A stretch of DNA of 64,000 nt from the NCBI GenBank assembly GCA_039821605.1, contig JBCBNV010000006.1, positions 124,001 to 188,000 on the forward strand. The letters are read 5' to 3'. The position numbers and the translations under genes were made by a program. This document shows positions 36,951-45,697 of the stretch, piece after piece (within the stretch, counting starts at the first letter, position 1; each line of letters starts with the position of its first letter). This DNA comes from CALBPI01 sp039821605. GTDB lineage: Bacteria > Pseudomonadota > Gammaproteobacteria > Steroidobacterales > Woeseiaceae. The notes under the pieces were generated by a model. It was not told where the DNA came from. It did not search any database and saw only the letters and a list, made by a program, of their open reading frames with translations.

Positions 36951-37823
36951 CTAGCCACCGCTGACCGCTGCCGCGCCGCCGACGATCTCGGAGATCTCTT
37001 GCGTAATCGCAGCCTGACGCGCCTTGTTGTACTGCAGCTGCAGCGAGTCGATGATTTCACCGGCGTTGTCAGTGGCACTCTTCATGGCAACCATCTTGGC
37101 GGCCATTTCGCAGGCGAAGTTTTCGACCACGCCGCGGTAGATTTGTGATTCGACGTAGCGCGTCAGCACGTCATCGAGCAGCTCGGCCGCATCGGGTTCG
37201 TAAATGTAGTCCCAGTGCGTCTGCAGCTCGTCGTTGTTCTCGAGCTCGCTCACGGGCAGCAACGCGTCGGTGCGCGGCTTCTGCGAGATCGCGCTTGCGA
37301 ATTCGTTGTGCGCGATAAACAGGCGGTCGATGTTGCCGTCCGTGTACTGGTCGAGCATCACCTTGATGAGACCCAGCAGCTCGTTCATGTGCGGCTTGTC
37401 GCCGAGCTGCGTGACCGTAGCGAGCACGTTGCCGCCCAGGCGACTGAAGTACTGCACGGCCTTGGAGCCGATGAGCGCTAGGTCTACCTCGACGCCCTTG
37501 TCATTCCACTCGGCGAGTTCCGCGATGAGCTTCTTGAACAGGTTGACGTTGAGACCGCCGCAAAGACCCCGGTCCGACGACACCACGATGTAGCCCACGC
37601 GCTTGACTTCGCGCTCGTCGAGCCAGGGGTGGCGGTACTCGGGATTCGCTTCCGACAGGTGTGCGATGACGCGGCGAATACGCTCGGCGTAGGGACGCGA
37701 TGCCTGCATCTGCGCCTGCGCCTTGCGGATCTTGCTCGCTGCGACCATTTCCATGGCGCGCGTGATCTTCTGCGTGCTCTTCACGCTCTTGATCTTGGTG
37801 CGGATCTCTTTTTCGCTTGCCAT
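36951..37823 (-). CDS. atpG: ATP synthase F1 gamma subunit
   Basis: 290 aa. N-terminal coiled coil MASEKEIRTKIKSVKSTQKI and the highly conserved C-terminal RQAAITQEISEIVGGA. It forms the rotating central shaft linking Fo and F1. Between atpA and atpD. Confidence 0.97.
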   Translation of the reverse strand: MASEKEIRTKIKSVKSTQKITRAMEMVAASKIRKAQAQMQASRPYAERIRRVIAHLSEANPEYRHPWLDEREVKRVGYIVVSSDRGLCGGLNVNLFKKLIAELAEWNDKGVEVDLALIGSKAVQYFSRLGGNVLATVTQLGDKPHMNELLGLIKVMLDQYTDGNIDRLFIAHNEFASAISQKPRTDALLPVSELENNDELQTHWDYIYEPDAAELLDDVLTRYVESQIYRGVVENFACEMAAKMVAMKSATDNAGEIIDSLQLQYNKARQAAITQEISEIVGGAAAVSGG

Positions 37824-37866
37824 GCGTCCGTTGTCCGTTCGCTAGTCGTGTACGACCTGAAGTCGC

Positions 37867-39408
37867 TTAGTAGACGCCCGTCGACTTGAAGGCGTCGAGC
37901 ACGTCTTTCATTTTCGCCACGATGTCGTCGTTGTAGTCGCCCGAGGCGTTGAGCTCTGCCAGGAACTCGGCGTAGCTCGTGCGCGCGAAGTCGTGCATCG
38001 CGGCCTCGAAGTCGACGACCTTTTTGACGTCGACGTCGTCGAGGTAGCCCTCGTTGGCGGCGAACAGCGACAGCGCCATCTCGGCGACCGACAGCGGCGA
38101 GTACTGCTTCTGTTTCATGAGTTCGGTGACGCGTTGACCGCGCTCGAGCTGCTTGCGCGTGGCTTCATCGAGGTCCGAGGCAAACTGGGCGAAGGCCGCG
38201 AGCTCACGGTACTGCGCCAGCGCCAGGCGGACACCACCACCAAGCTTCTTGATCGCCTTGGTCTGTGCCGAGCCACCCACACGCGAGACCGAGAGGCCCG
38301 CGTTGATGGCGGGGCGGATACCCGCGTTGAACAGGTCCGTTTCAAGAAAGATCTGGCCGTCGGTGATCGAGATCACGTTGGTCGGAACGAACGCCGAGAC
38401 ATCACCGGCCTGGGTTTCGATGATCGGCAGCGCCGTTAGCGAACCCGTCTGGCCTTTGACCGCGCCGTTGGTTTCTTCTTCGACGAACTTCGCGTTGACG
38501 CGCGCGGCGCGCTCGAGCAGACGCGAGTGCAGGTAGAAGACGTCGCCGGGGTAGGCTTCGCGGCCCGGCGGACGACGCAGCAGCAGCGACACCTGGCGGT
38601 AAGCCTGGGCCTGCTTGGTGAGGTCATCGTAAATGATCAGGGCGTCTTCGCCGCGGTCGCGGAAGTACTCACCCATGGCGCAACCCGAGTAGGGGGCGAT
38701 GTACTGCATGGCCGCGGACTGCGAGGCCGAGGCGTTGACCACGATCGTGTGGTCCATGGCGCCTTCTTCCTCGAGCTTGCGCACGACGGCGGCGACCGAG
38801 GAGTCCTTCTGGCCGACGGCGACGTAGATGCACTTAATGCCCGTGCCTTTCTGGTTGATGATGGCGTCGACGGCGACAGCGGTCTTACCCGTCTGGCGGT
38901 CACCGATGATGAGCTCACGCTGGCCGCGACCGATCGGCACCATGGCGTCGATGGCCTTGAGGCCGGTCTGCACAGGCTGGTCGACCGACTGGCGGTCGAT
39001 GACGCCCGGCGCCACCTTTTCGATGGGCGAACTGTGCTGGGTATCGATAGGGGCCTTGCCGTCGATGGCTTCACCCAGCGAGTTCACGACGCGACCCAGC
39101 AGCGCTTCACCCACGGGCACCTCGAGGATGCGACCCGTGGTCTTGACCGTGGCGCCTTCCGAGATGTGCTTGTAGTCACCCAGGACAACGGCACCGACCG
39201 AGTCCTGCTCCAGGTTTAGTGCGAGACCGTAGGTGTCGCCCGGGAACTCGAGCATTTCGCCGTAACGCGCGTCAGCGAGGCCGTGGATACGCGTAATACC
39301 GTCAGATACCGCGATGACCGTGCCGACATCGCGCGCTTCCGCGGCGGCGTCGAAATTCTTGATGCGGTCCTTGATCAGGTCGCTGATTTCAGAGGCTTTG
39401 AGTGACAT
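37867..39408 (-). CDS. atpA: ATP synthase F1 alpha subunit
   Basis: 513 aa. The N terminus is MSLKASEISDLIKDRIKNFD, the P-loop GDRQTGKTAVAVDA, and LRRPPGREAYPGDVFYLHSR lies near residue 285. Non-catalytic nucleotide-binding partner of beta. It lies between atpH and atpG. Confidence 0.98.
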   Translation of the reverse strand: MSLKASEISDLIKDRIKNFDAAAEARDVGTVIAVSDGITRIHGLADARYGEMLEFPGDTYGLALNLEQDSVGAVVLGDYKHISEGATVKTTGRILEVPVGEALLGRVVNSLGEAIDGKAPIDTQHSSPIEKVAPGVIDRQSVDQPVQTGLKAIDAMVPIGRGQRELIIGDRQTGKTAVAVDAIINQKGTGIKCIYVAVGQKDSSVAAVVRKLEEEGAMDHTIVVNASASQSAAMQYIAPYSGCAMGEYFRDRGEDALIIYDDLTKQAQAYRQVSLLLRRPPGREAYPGDVFYLHSRLLERAARVNAKFVEEETNGAVKGQTGSLTALPIIETQAGDVSAFVPTNVISITDGQIFLETDLFNAGIRPAINAGLSVSRVGGSAQTKAIKKLGGGVRLALAQYRELAAFAQFASDLDEATRKQLERGQRVTELMKQKQYSPLSVAEMALSLFAANEGYLDDVDVKKVVDFEAAMHDFARTSYAEFLAELNASGDYNDDIVAKMKDVLDAFKSTGVY

Positions 39409-39423
39409 GTCTGTTCCTGTTGA

Positions 39424-39981
39424 TTATCGGGCCAGCGTCGCCTGAAGGCGTGTGAGCTGGGCCCGCACCGAGCCGTCGATGACAAAGTCACCGGCGCGGA
39501 TAACTGCGCCCCCAATCAGGTCGGGGTCCACAGCCGTGGTGGCGTTGATCTTGCGGCCGAGACGCGCGCCCAGTGCGCTGACGATTTCGCCCTGCTTGCC
39601 GGCGTCGAGCGGCGTCGCGGAAACGATGGTGACATCGACTGCGTTCTCGGCTTCGTCCTTGAGCGCGTCGAAGCGCACCGAAATCTCGGGCAGGATGGGA
39701 AGCCTGCAGTTCTCGATGAGCAGACGCAGCAGGTTGGCGCCGTCGCCCGCGCCTGCGAGCACTGTGCCGCCGGGTACGCTGCCCAGCACCGACTGCAGCA
39801 GCGTCAGCAGCTCGTCGTCGGAGACACGCGGGTCGTCGACCAATGCGGCCATCGATGCGTCCGATACGACGGCACCCGCGGCGGCGAGCGCCGCAGACCA
39901 ACCCGCAAGGCCGCCACCCGCGCTGGCAATGTCGAACACTGCCTGTGCGTAGGGTCGTGCCAGCGTGATCTTGTCCGCCAT
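39424..39981 (-). CDS. atpH: ATP synthase F1 delta subunit
   Basis: 185 aa. LARPYAQAVFDIA at the start and the late AVDPDLIGGAVIRAGDFVIDGS region are typical of AtpH. It connects the peripheral stalk (AtpF) to the top of F1. Placed between atpF and atpA. Confidence 0.96.
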   Translation of the reverse strand: MADKITLARPYAQAVFDIASAGGGLAGWSAALAAAGAVVSDASMAALVDDPRVSDDELLTLLQSVLGSVPGGTVLAGAGDGANLLRLLIENCRLPILPEISVRFDALKDEAENAVDVTIVSATPLDAGKQGEIVSALGARLGRKINATTAVDPDLIGGAVIRAGDFVIDGSVRAQLTRLQATLAR

Positions 39982-39994
39982 CGTGACCTCCGAC

Positions 39995-40465
39995 TCAGAT
40001 CTGCTGGGCCATATCGGCCAGCAATGATTCGTGGGTCGTTGCGTCGATCTCGCGCTTCAGGATCTTCTCGGCGCCGGCAAGTGCCACGGCCGAAACCTGG
40101 TTGCGCAAGGCTTCGCGCGCCGAGTTCGTTTCCTGCTCGATCTCCGCCCGTGCGGCCAGAAGCTGACGGTCGCGCTCGCGCTGACCCTCGGCCTTGCCTT
40201 CGGCGATGATCTCGTTGGCACGCGCACGCGCCTGGTCGAGGATCTCGGCAGCCTGGCCGCGAGCGTCAGTGATGAGCTCCTCGACCCGGGACTCGGCCTT
40301 GGCCAGGTCCTGCTGACCGCGTTCCGCGGCCGCGAGGCCGTCCGCGATCTTCTTGCGGCGTTCCTCGACCGCTTCCATGAGCGGCGGCCAGATGAACTTC
40401 ATGACCACGCCCACGAAAATGAGGAACGTGATCATCTGCCCGAATAGGCTGATATTTGGATCCAC
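39995..40465 (-). CDS. atpF: ATP synthase Fo b subunit
   Basis: 156 aa. One N-terminal membrane helix (FGQMITFLIFVGVVMKFIW) then a long charged coiled coil (ADGLAAAERGQQDLAKAES). A dimer of it makes the peripheral stalk. Fourth gene of the operon, between atpE and atpH. Confidence 0.96.
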   Translation of the reverse strand: MDPNISLFGQMITFLIFVGVVMKFIWPPLMEAVEERRKKIADGLAAAERGQQDLAKAESRVEELITDARGQAAEILDQARARANEIIAEGKAEGQRERDRQLLAARAEIEQETNSAREALRNQVSAVALAGAEKILKREIDATTHESLLADMAQQI

Positions 40466-40517
40466 GCGCGATTACTCCGTTAGCCGTTGACGCAGGGTCG
40501 GCAGATGCCGACCGCGA

Positions 40518-40787
40518 TTAACCCGTGACTGCGCTCAGCAGCGGGTTTGCAAACAGCAGCAGTGCAGCGAACGCGACGCCGATGATCGACAGGGCGTCGA
40601 GCAGGCCGGCGATGATGAACATGCGGCCCTGCAGCATGTTGCCGAGTTCGGGCTGGCGAGCGACACCTTCAAGGAACTTGCCGCCCAGGAGGCCGAAGCC
40701 GATACCGGTACCCAGTGCGGCGAATGCCAGGATCATGCCGACGGCAATGGCGGTGTTGCCCTGGATATCAGCGATGAGAGCTTCCAT
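40518..40787 (-). CDS. atpE: ATP synthase Fo c subunit
   Basis: 89 aa, two-helix hairpin proteolipid with GTGIGFGLLGGKFLEGVARQP and a buried carboxylate in the second helix (GLLDALSIIGVAFA, Asp). It is the proton-carrying rotor ring. The acid is Asp, which suggests proton rather than sodium coupling. It lies between atpB and atpF. Confidence 0.96.
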   Translation of the reverse strand: MEALIADIQGNTAIAVGMILAFAALGTGIGFGLLGGKFLEGVARQPELGNMLQGRMFIIAGLLDALSIIGVAFAALLLFANPLLSAVTG

Positions 40788-40832
40788 GATGACTCCTAAT
40801 CAAAACGCGCTAATGGCGTAAACAAACAATAC

Positions 40833-41615
40833 TTAGTGCTTCTCGTAAGCGAGATTCAGATAAACGACGGTCAGCGTCATGAAGATGAACGCTTGCAGCG
40901 GGATTACCAGGATGTGGTAAATCGCCCAGATCGACCCCGGAATCCAGTTCAGGTAGAACGGCAGCAGGGCGATCAACATAAAGATGAGTTCGGCAGCGTA
41001 GAGGTTACCGAACAGACGCAGCGCCAGCGACAGCGGCTTGGCGAGCAGCTCGACGAAGTTCAAAAGGATGTTGAACGGAACCAACAGCGGAAACTTGCCG
41101 AACGGGTGGAACAGCCATTCCTGCAGGTAGCCCTTGGCGCCCTTGCCCTTGAAGCTGTAAATGATGATGAGCACAAACACCGTCAGCGACAGGCTGAAGG
41201 TGGCGTTCACGTCGGCCGAGGGCACGATCCGCATGTACTCGAGGTGCAGCACGTCGTGCGCGAAGATTGGGATCAGGTCGACGGGAATGATGTCGAGCAG
41301 GTTCCAGAACATCACCAGCATGAAGATCGTCAGTGCGAGCGGGGCCACGAACTGGCGTGGGCCGTGGAAGCCTTCTCTGACTGAGTCGTCGACGAACTCG
41401 ACCACGAGCTCGATGAACGCCTGGAACTTACCCGGGACGCCCGAGGTGGCGCGCCGCGCCGCGGTCCAAAACAGGGCGATGAACAGCAGGCCGCACAGCC
41501 AGGAGAAGAACAGCGTGTCGACGTGGACGGTGTAGAAGCCCTCGCCCACGGAAAGATGCTCGAGGTGGTGGGAGACGTACTCGCTGGGAGTCTGCTTGTC
41601 CGCGCCGCTGGCCAT
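40833..41615 (-). CDS. atpB: ATP synthase Fo a subunit
   Basis: 260 aa with about six helices. The essential arginine lies in AKPLSLALRLFGNLYAAELIF (about residue 203), and the N-terminal HVDTLFFSWLCG region is typical. It forms the proton half-channels next to the c ring. 66 bp after atpI. Confidence 0.97.
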   Translation of the reverse strand: MASGADKQTPSEYVSHHLEHLSVGEGFYTVHVDTLFFSWLCGLLFIALFWTAARRATSGVPGKFQAFIELVVEFVDDSVREGFHGPRQFVAPLALTIFMLVMFWNLLDIIPVDLIPIFAHDVLHLEYMRIVPSADVNATFSLSLTVFVLIIIYSFKGKGAKGYLQEWLFHPFGKFPLLVPFNILLNFVELLAKPLSLALRLFGNLYAAELIFMLIALLPFYLNWIPGSIWAIYHILVIPLQAFIFMTLTVVYLNLAYEKH

Positions 41616-41681
41616 TCGCTTGCTACACCTTAATTATCACTGTCAGCGCACACCGTTAATCTGGGGGCGTGTCGCCGTATC

Positions 41682-42071
41682 TCAATTCGCCGTTTCGTCC
41701 CCGGCGGGGCCCGTGTCGATGCGCCAGCGCAGGGCTGCCGCAAACACAAAAAGCGTCACTACGAAGGTCACCACAAACGGCACAAACTGCGCCGCGAAGT
41801 ACTTCGCCATGATGCCGAACATCAAAGCCGCGCCGAAGAGCTTGAACACTTCGGCGCGATAAAAGGCCGCCACAATCGCTTGTGGCGGCGCCGTATCTTT
41901 TTGGGCATACACTCGAGCCGCAACTTGCAGACTGAGTAATGCGCTGCCGAGTCCTCCGGCGAGCGCGGCAAGCGCTGCGGCGGGGCTGTCGAGCAACCAA
42001 ATCAGGCCCCCGAAGACTCCGATTAACGCCTGTATCGCAACGATGCGGACAGGGACCGCGCCGGGTCGCAC
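41682..42071 (-). CDS. atpI: ATP synthase accessory protein AtpI
   Basis: About 129 aa and four helices, ending DTGPAGDETAN. AtpI helps c-ring assembly/membrane insertion and is the first gene of the operon in gammaproteobacteria. The start is GTG 42071, supported by AAGGAG 7 nt upstream; no ATG is suitable. A promoter lies 52-80 bp upstream. Confidence 0.88.
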   Translation of the reverse strand: MRPGAVPVRIVAIQALIGVFGGLIWLLDSPAAALAALAGGLGSALLSLQVAARVYAQKDTAPPQAIVAAFYRAEVFKLFGAALMFGIMAKYFAAQFVPFVVTFVVTLFVFAAALRWRIDTGPAGDETAN

Positions 42072-42385
42072 TGGTCGACTCCTTGGCGTACTCGCCGGGC
42101 CGGAAACCTCAAAAGCGCGCGCAGTATATAGGCTCGATTGCCCCTCGGCAAACCTGTTCGTGACGTAATCAGGACAATAATCCAAGCCAAATGAGACACC
42201 TGACACGGCGCTAAGTGTCGGGCGCGCCGTACAGTTCCTGACGTCGCGGCCGCTAGCTAGGCGAGCGGGCCGATTCCGGCGACCCGAGCCGCCCGTTTGG
42301 GGCCGGTTTCGGGGGCTCCGACAGGCCGAAAACCAGGAATCCGCCGCACGGCGGGCGCTAAGGACCAGCACGGGGCAAGACAAGC
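42072..42385. other. divergent intergenic region between atpI and the EAL gene
   Basis: 314 bp with no ORF of significance. The atpI-proximal third carries the atp operon promoter; the rest is GC-rich with several short hairpins and leads to the EAL ATG. Confidence 0.6.
42123..42151 (-). promoter_or_regulatory. sigma-70 promoter of the atp operon
   Basis: On the minus strand, TTGCCG (42151-42146) and TATACT (42128-42123) are separated by exactly 17 bp. The predicted start of transcription is about 45 nt before the atpI GTG. The match to consensus is good (4/6 and 5/6). Confidence 0.7.
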
Positions 42386-43222
42386 ATGCAGAGCATTTCA
42401 AGGGACGAGTTCGAACGCGCACTCGAGCACGGCGAGTTTCTGGTCCAGTACCAGCCCAAGATGGCCCGAATGACGGGACGCACGGACTGGGTCACCACCG
42501 AGGCCGAAGCGCTGATTCGCTGGCGCCACCCTCAACGGGGCCGGATCTCACCCCTCGATTTCCTTTCCCAGGCCGTCGAGTGCGGCATGATGCCCGCGCT
42601 TGGCGATTACGTGCTTGAGCAGACACTGACTCAGCTCACGCGCTGGCGAGCGAACGGGCTGCAGCTCAACGGCTGCGTCAACCTGGACGCCAGCCTGCTC
42701 AAGGACATCGAGCTCGCAGGCCACTACGAGCGCATGGTGCGCCGTTTCGACCTGCCCTGCGACGCCATCACCTTCGAGATCGCGCAGCCCACGATTGCCG
42801 GTGACGAAGAGGCCTGCACGACGGTCATGGCCGCGTTGCGCCGCAAAGGGTTCCGGCTCTCGCTCGATGATTTCGGCGCCGCGCGCGAATCGCTGTCCTC
42901 TTTCGGCCGGCTCGACTTCGACGAAATCAAGATTCACGCATCGCTGCTCATCGAGGCCCGCGACAATGCCATCACGCGCCAGGCGCTGGCGGCCGTCACC
43001 GGCATGGCGCACGCACTTGGGATCACGGTCTGCGCGGAGGGCGTCGAGGACGCGGCCACGTTCGATTTCCTGAAGGAGATCCGCTGCGACAAGATGCAGG
43101 GCTTTTTCATCTCGGAGGCCGTCATGCCCGAGATCATCCAGCGCTGCTACCCGGCCGTGGACCAGGCCAACGCCATGGAAGTCATCAACGAAGCCACGGG
43201 TCGGTACGCAGCAAGCCGCTAG
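42386..43222 (+). CDS. EAL-domain protein, putative c-di-GMP phosphodiesterase
   Basis: 278 aa, single EAL domain. EAL at residues 41-43 (AEALIRW), the NLDASLL Asn, FEIAQ Glu, DDFG and the EGVED motif are all present, so metal-binding residues appear retained. However, DDFG is followed by AARESL rather than TGYSSL, KxD is KIH, and the C-terminal QGF replaces QGY/QGF variants. The protein may be active or a c-di-GMP binder. No sensor domain is fused. It sits between the atp and par operons. Confidence 0.85.
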   Translation: MQSISRDEFERALEHGEFLVQYQPKMARMTGRTDWVTTEAEALIRWRHPQRGRISPLDFLSQAVECGMMPALGDYVLEQTLTQLTRWRANGLQLNGCVNLDASLLKDIELAGHYERMVRRFDLPCDAITFEIAQPTIAGDEEACTTVMAALRRKGFRLSLDDFGAARESLSSFGRLDFDEIKIHASLLIEARDNAITRQALAAVTGMAHALGITVCAEGVEDAATFDFLKEIRCDKMQGFFISEAVMPEIIQRCYPAVDQANAMEVINEATGRYAASR

Positions 43223-43240
43223 CGCCGGCAGGCCCGGCGC
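43222..43240. terminator. GC-rich hairpin between EAL gene and parB
   Basis: 7-bp perfect stem GCGCCGG/CCGGCGC with a 5-nt loop, between the convergent EAL stop (43220-43222) and parB stop (43243). No T-run follows, so it is only a possible transcription barrier. Confidence 0.4.
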
Positions 43241-43242
43241 CG

Positions 43243-44139
43243 TTAACCGATTTTTTCGAGAATGCCCTCGAGCTCATCGAGACTCGTGTAGCTGATCACG
43301 AGTGCGCCTTTGCCCGGGCCGCTCTGCCGGATCGCCACACTGGCGCCCAGCTTTTCCTGCAAGTCGGTCTCAAGGCGCACGACGTCAGGGTCGCGCTTGG
43401 CGGGCGCGGGCGCCTTCTTCTTCGGCTTGCCGAGTTCGCGAACACGGCGTTCGGTTTCGCGCACGGACAAGCCCTTCGCGACTACCTGGCGGGCGAGCTC
43501 GAGTTGCGCCCGCTTGTCGGACACGCCGAGCAGGGCGCGCGCGTGGCCCATGTCGAGTTCGCGCGATTCCACCAAGGACTGCACGTCATCGGCCAGGTCG
43601 AGCAAACGCAGCAGGTTGCTGACCGCGGCACGTGAACGCCCCACGGCCTCGGCGCCCTGCTGGTGGGTCATGTCGAATTCATGGATGAGCCGCGACAGCG
43701 CGCGGGCCTCTTCAAGCGGGTTCAGGTCTTCGCGCTGAATGTTCTCGATGAGCGCCATGGCCACGGCGGCCGTATCGGACACGTCGTGCACAACGACGGG
43801 CACCGACTGCAGGCCGGCGATCTGGGCCGCGCGCCAGCGGCGTTCACCGGCGATGATCTCGTAGCGCTGTTCGCCGGCGCCCGAAGCCAGCGGTCGCACC
43901 GCAATGGGCTGCACAATGCCCTGCGCCAAAATCGAGCTGGCGAGTTCCTCGAGCGATTCCGTGCGCATGTCGATACGCGGCTGGTACTGGCCGCGTTGCA
44001 AGAGGTCCACTGGCAGCTCGCGCTGGCTGGCGGCTGCGGCTGCGGACGGCTCTGCATCGGACGTCGCGGGGGCCTGGCGCTGCGCGTCGCCGAGCAGGGC
44101 GCCGAGCCCGCGACCGAGACTTTTTCGCTTGTTGGCCAT
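43243..44139 (-). CDS. parB: chromosome partitioning protein ParB
   Basis: 298 aa. Starts MANKRKSLGRGLGALLGD (the ParA-contacting segment), with the CTPase/DNA-sliding motif AGERRWRAAQIAGLQSVPVVVHD, a helix-turn-helix (QGAEAVGRSRAAVSNLLRLL) and a C-terminal dimer region. It loads at parS to form the partition complex. 35 bp after parA. Confidence 0.96.
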   Translation of the reverse strand: MANKRKSLGRGLGALLGDAQRQAPATSDAEPSAAAAASQRELPVDLLQRGQYQPRIDMRTESLEELASSILAQGIVQPIAVRPLASGAGEQRYEIIAGERRWRAAQIAGLQSVPVVVHDVSDTAAVAMALIENIQREDLNPLEEARALSRLIHEFDMTHQQGAEAVGRSRAAVSNLLRLLDLADDVQSLVESRELDMGHARALLGVSDKRAQLELARQVVAKGLSVRETERRVRELGKPKKKAPAPAKRDPDVVRLETDLQEKLGASVAIRQSGPGKGALVISYTSLDELEGILEKIG

Positions 44140-44174
44140 GGCGGCTGGGATCCGGACGGGGTGAGGCCGCTACC

Positions 44175-44966
44175 CTATTGCGCGGCGGCTGCCGCTGCAA
44201 GTGACTCCTCGCGGCGGATGATCTCGCCCGCGAGCGCCAGGTATGCGAGTGCGCCGCGCGAGTGGCGGTCGTGCAGCAGCACGGGGCGACCGAAGCTCGG
44301 TGCCTCGGCCAGCCGCACATTGCGCGGGATGATGGTGCGAAACACTTTCTCGCCGAAATGCTCGTGCAGCTGCGCGGACACGGCGTTGGCCAGGTTGTTG
44401 CGCGGGTCAAACATTGTGCGCAGCAGCCCGTAGACGCTCAGCGATGGGTTCACAGTGTCCTGCACCTGTTCGACGGTACCGATGAGCGCCGTCAGGCCTT
44501 CGAGCGCGTAGTACTCGCACTGCATGGGAATCAGCACGCCGTCCGCGGCCGTCAGCGCGTTGACCGTGAGCATGTTGATCGACGGCGGGCAGTCGATGAG
44601 CACGAAGTCGTACATGCCAAGCACCGGCTCAAGCGCCTTGCGCAATCGCATCTCGCGCCCGATCTCCTGGAGCAGTTGCACCTCGGCCAGGGTCAGGTCG
44701 TCGTTACCGGGCAGCACCGCGAAATCGCCCTCGGGGGCACCTACGATTGTATCCGCAGCCGTCGCCTCATTGAGCAACACCTCGCAGGCTGAGCGGTCCA
44801 GGCTCATCTTGTCGATACCGCAGCCCATCGTCGCGTTTCCCTGCGGGTCGATGTCGACGAGCAGGACACGGCGCTGCGTCGCCGCCAGCGAGGCAGCGAG
44901 ATTCACACAAGTTGTCGTCTTGCCGACGCCGCCCTTCTGGTTGGCGACAGCGAGCACTCTGGTCAT
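44175..44966 (-). CDS. parA: chromosome partitioning ATPase ParA
   Basis: 263 aa Walker-type ATPase, with deviant Walker A KGGVGKTTTCVNLA at residues 11-24, VLLVDIDPQGNAT and VLIDCPPSINML. It moves ParB/parS complexes over the nucleoid. ATG 44966 has GGGAG 7 nt upstream. Between rsmG and parB. Confidence 0.96.
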   Translation of the reverse strand: MTRVLAVANQKGGVGKTTTCVNLAASLAATQRRVLLVDIDPQGNATMGCGIDKMSLDRSACEVLLNEATAADTIVGAPEGDFAVLPGNDDLTLAEVQLLQEIGREMRLRKALEPVLGMYDFVLIDCPPSINMLTVNALTAADGVLIPMQCEYYALEGLTALIGTVEQVQDTVNPSLSVYGLLRTMFDPRNNLANAVSAQLHEHFGEKVFRTIIPRNVRLAEAPSFGRPVLLHDRHSRGALAYLALAGEIIRREESLAAAAAAQ

Positions 44967-44983
44967 GTTTGGGCTCCCGGCCA

Positions 44984-45625
44984 CTAGGCGTCCCCGTCGC
45001 GACTTATGACAACAAGGGTCCGGCGGCCGTCGAGAAAGGGTACCACCACGGGCTCGCAAACGGTCCGCCAACCGGCCGGTACAGCGGCCAGTTCGTCCTC
45101 TCCGATGGGCCCCTTGAGCGCGAGCAATCGCCCGCCCGGTGCGACGAGATGACCGGCCCAACCGATGAAGCGCTCGAGCGGTGCGAGCGCGCGGCATGTG
45201 ACGGTATCGAAGCCCGCGGCGTCCTCGTGCGCCTCGGCACGCGCGTGCACGGTCGACACATTGGCGAGCCCCAGTTCGGCGGCGGCCTGCGTCACGAACC
45301 GGAGCTTCTTGCGATTGCTGTCGAGCAGCGTGAAGTGCCGCGCCGGGGCCAGAACCGCAAGCGGCAGGCCTGGAAAACCGGCGCCCGTACCGACGTCGAG
45401 TACTCGCGAGCCCTGCACCGCGGGTGCTGCGACGAGACTGTCGAACACGTGCTTCACGAGCGCCTCGCCGGGTTCGGCGATGGCAGTCAGGTTGTAGGTC
45501 TGATTCCAGCGCTCGAGCAGCTTGAGCAGGGCAAGCAACTGATCGCAGGCGCCCGTCCCGAGCGCGAGCCCCAGTTGCTCGGCGCCCGCATCGAGTCGTG
45601 ATCGCAGTGCGTTGGGTTCAGACAT
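44984..45625 (-). CDS. rsmG: 16S rRNA (guanine-527-N7)-methyltransferase
   Basis: 213 aa. The SAM-binding motif is VLDVGTGAGFPGLPLAVL, then FTLLDSNRKKLRFV and the RALAPLERFIGW region. It methylates G527 of 16S rRNA. It normally follows mnmG; here an OmpA gene and an intrinsic terminator precede it. 17 bp to parA. Confidence 0.96.
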   Translation of the reverse strand: MSEPNALRSRLDAGAEQLGLALGTGACDQLLALLKLLERWNQTYNLTAIAEPGEALVKHVFDSLVAAPAVQGSRVLDVGTGAGFPGLPLAVLAPARHFTLLDSNRKKLRFVTQAAAELGLANVSTVHARAEAHEDAAGFDTVTCRALAPLERFIGWAGHLVAPGGRLLALKGPIGEDELAAVPAGWRTVCEPVVVPFLDGRRTLVVISRDGDA

Positions 45626-45642
45626 CGTCAGTCACAGGAAAG

Positions 45643-45673
45643 AAAAACCCCGACGCGCCTTCGCGCGCCGGGG
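45643..45673 (-). terminator. intrinsic terminator between ompA and rsmG
   Basis: On the minus strand an 11-bp stem (one G-T pair) with a 4-nt loop is followed by five U (45647-45643). It lies 25 bp beyond the OmpA stop and just ahead of rsmG, so rsmG-parAB need a separate promoter or read-through. Confidence 0.8.
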
Positions 45674-45697
45674 CTTTCGTTCGATCGGCGTCCCGAA

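Noticed and set aside
35464..36954. 496-codon plus-strand ORF opposite atpD
   Set aside because: Mirror of the conserved atpD codons; low-complexity composition.
42072..45625. parS centromere near parAB
   Set aside because: No TGTTNCACGTGNAACA-like palindrome was found anywhere in the window.
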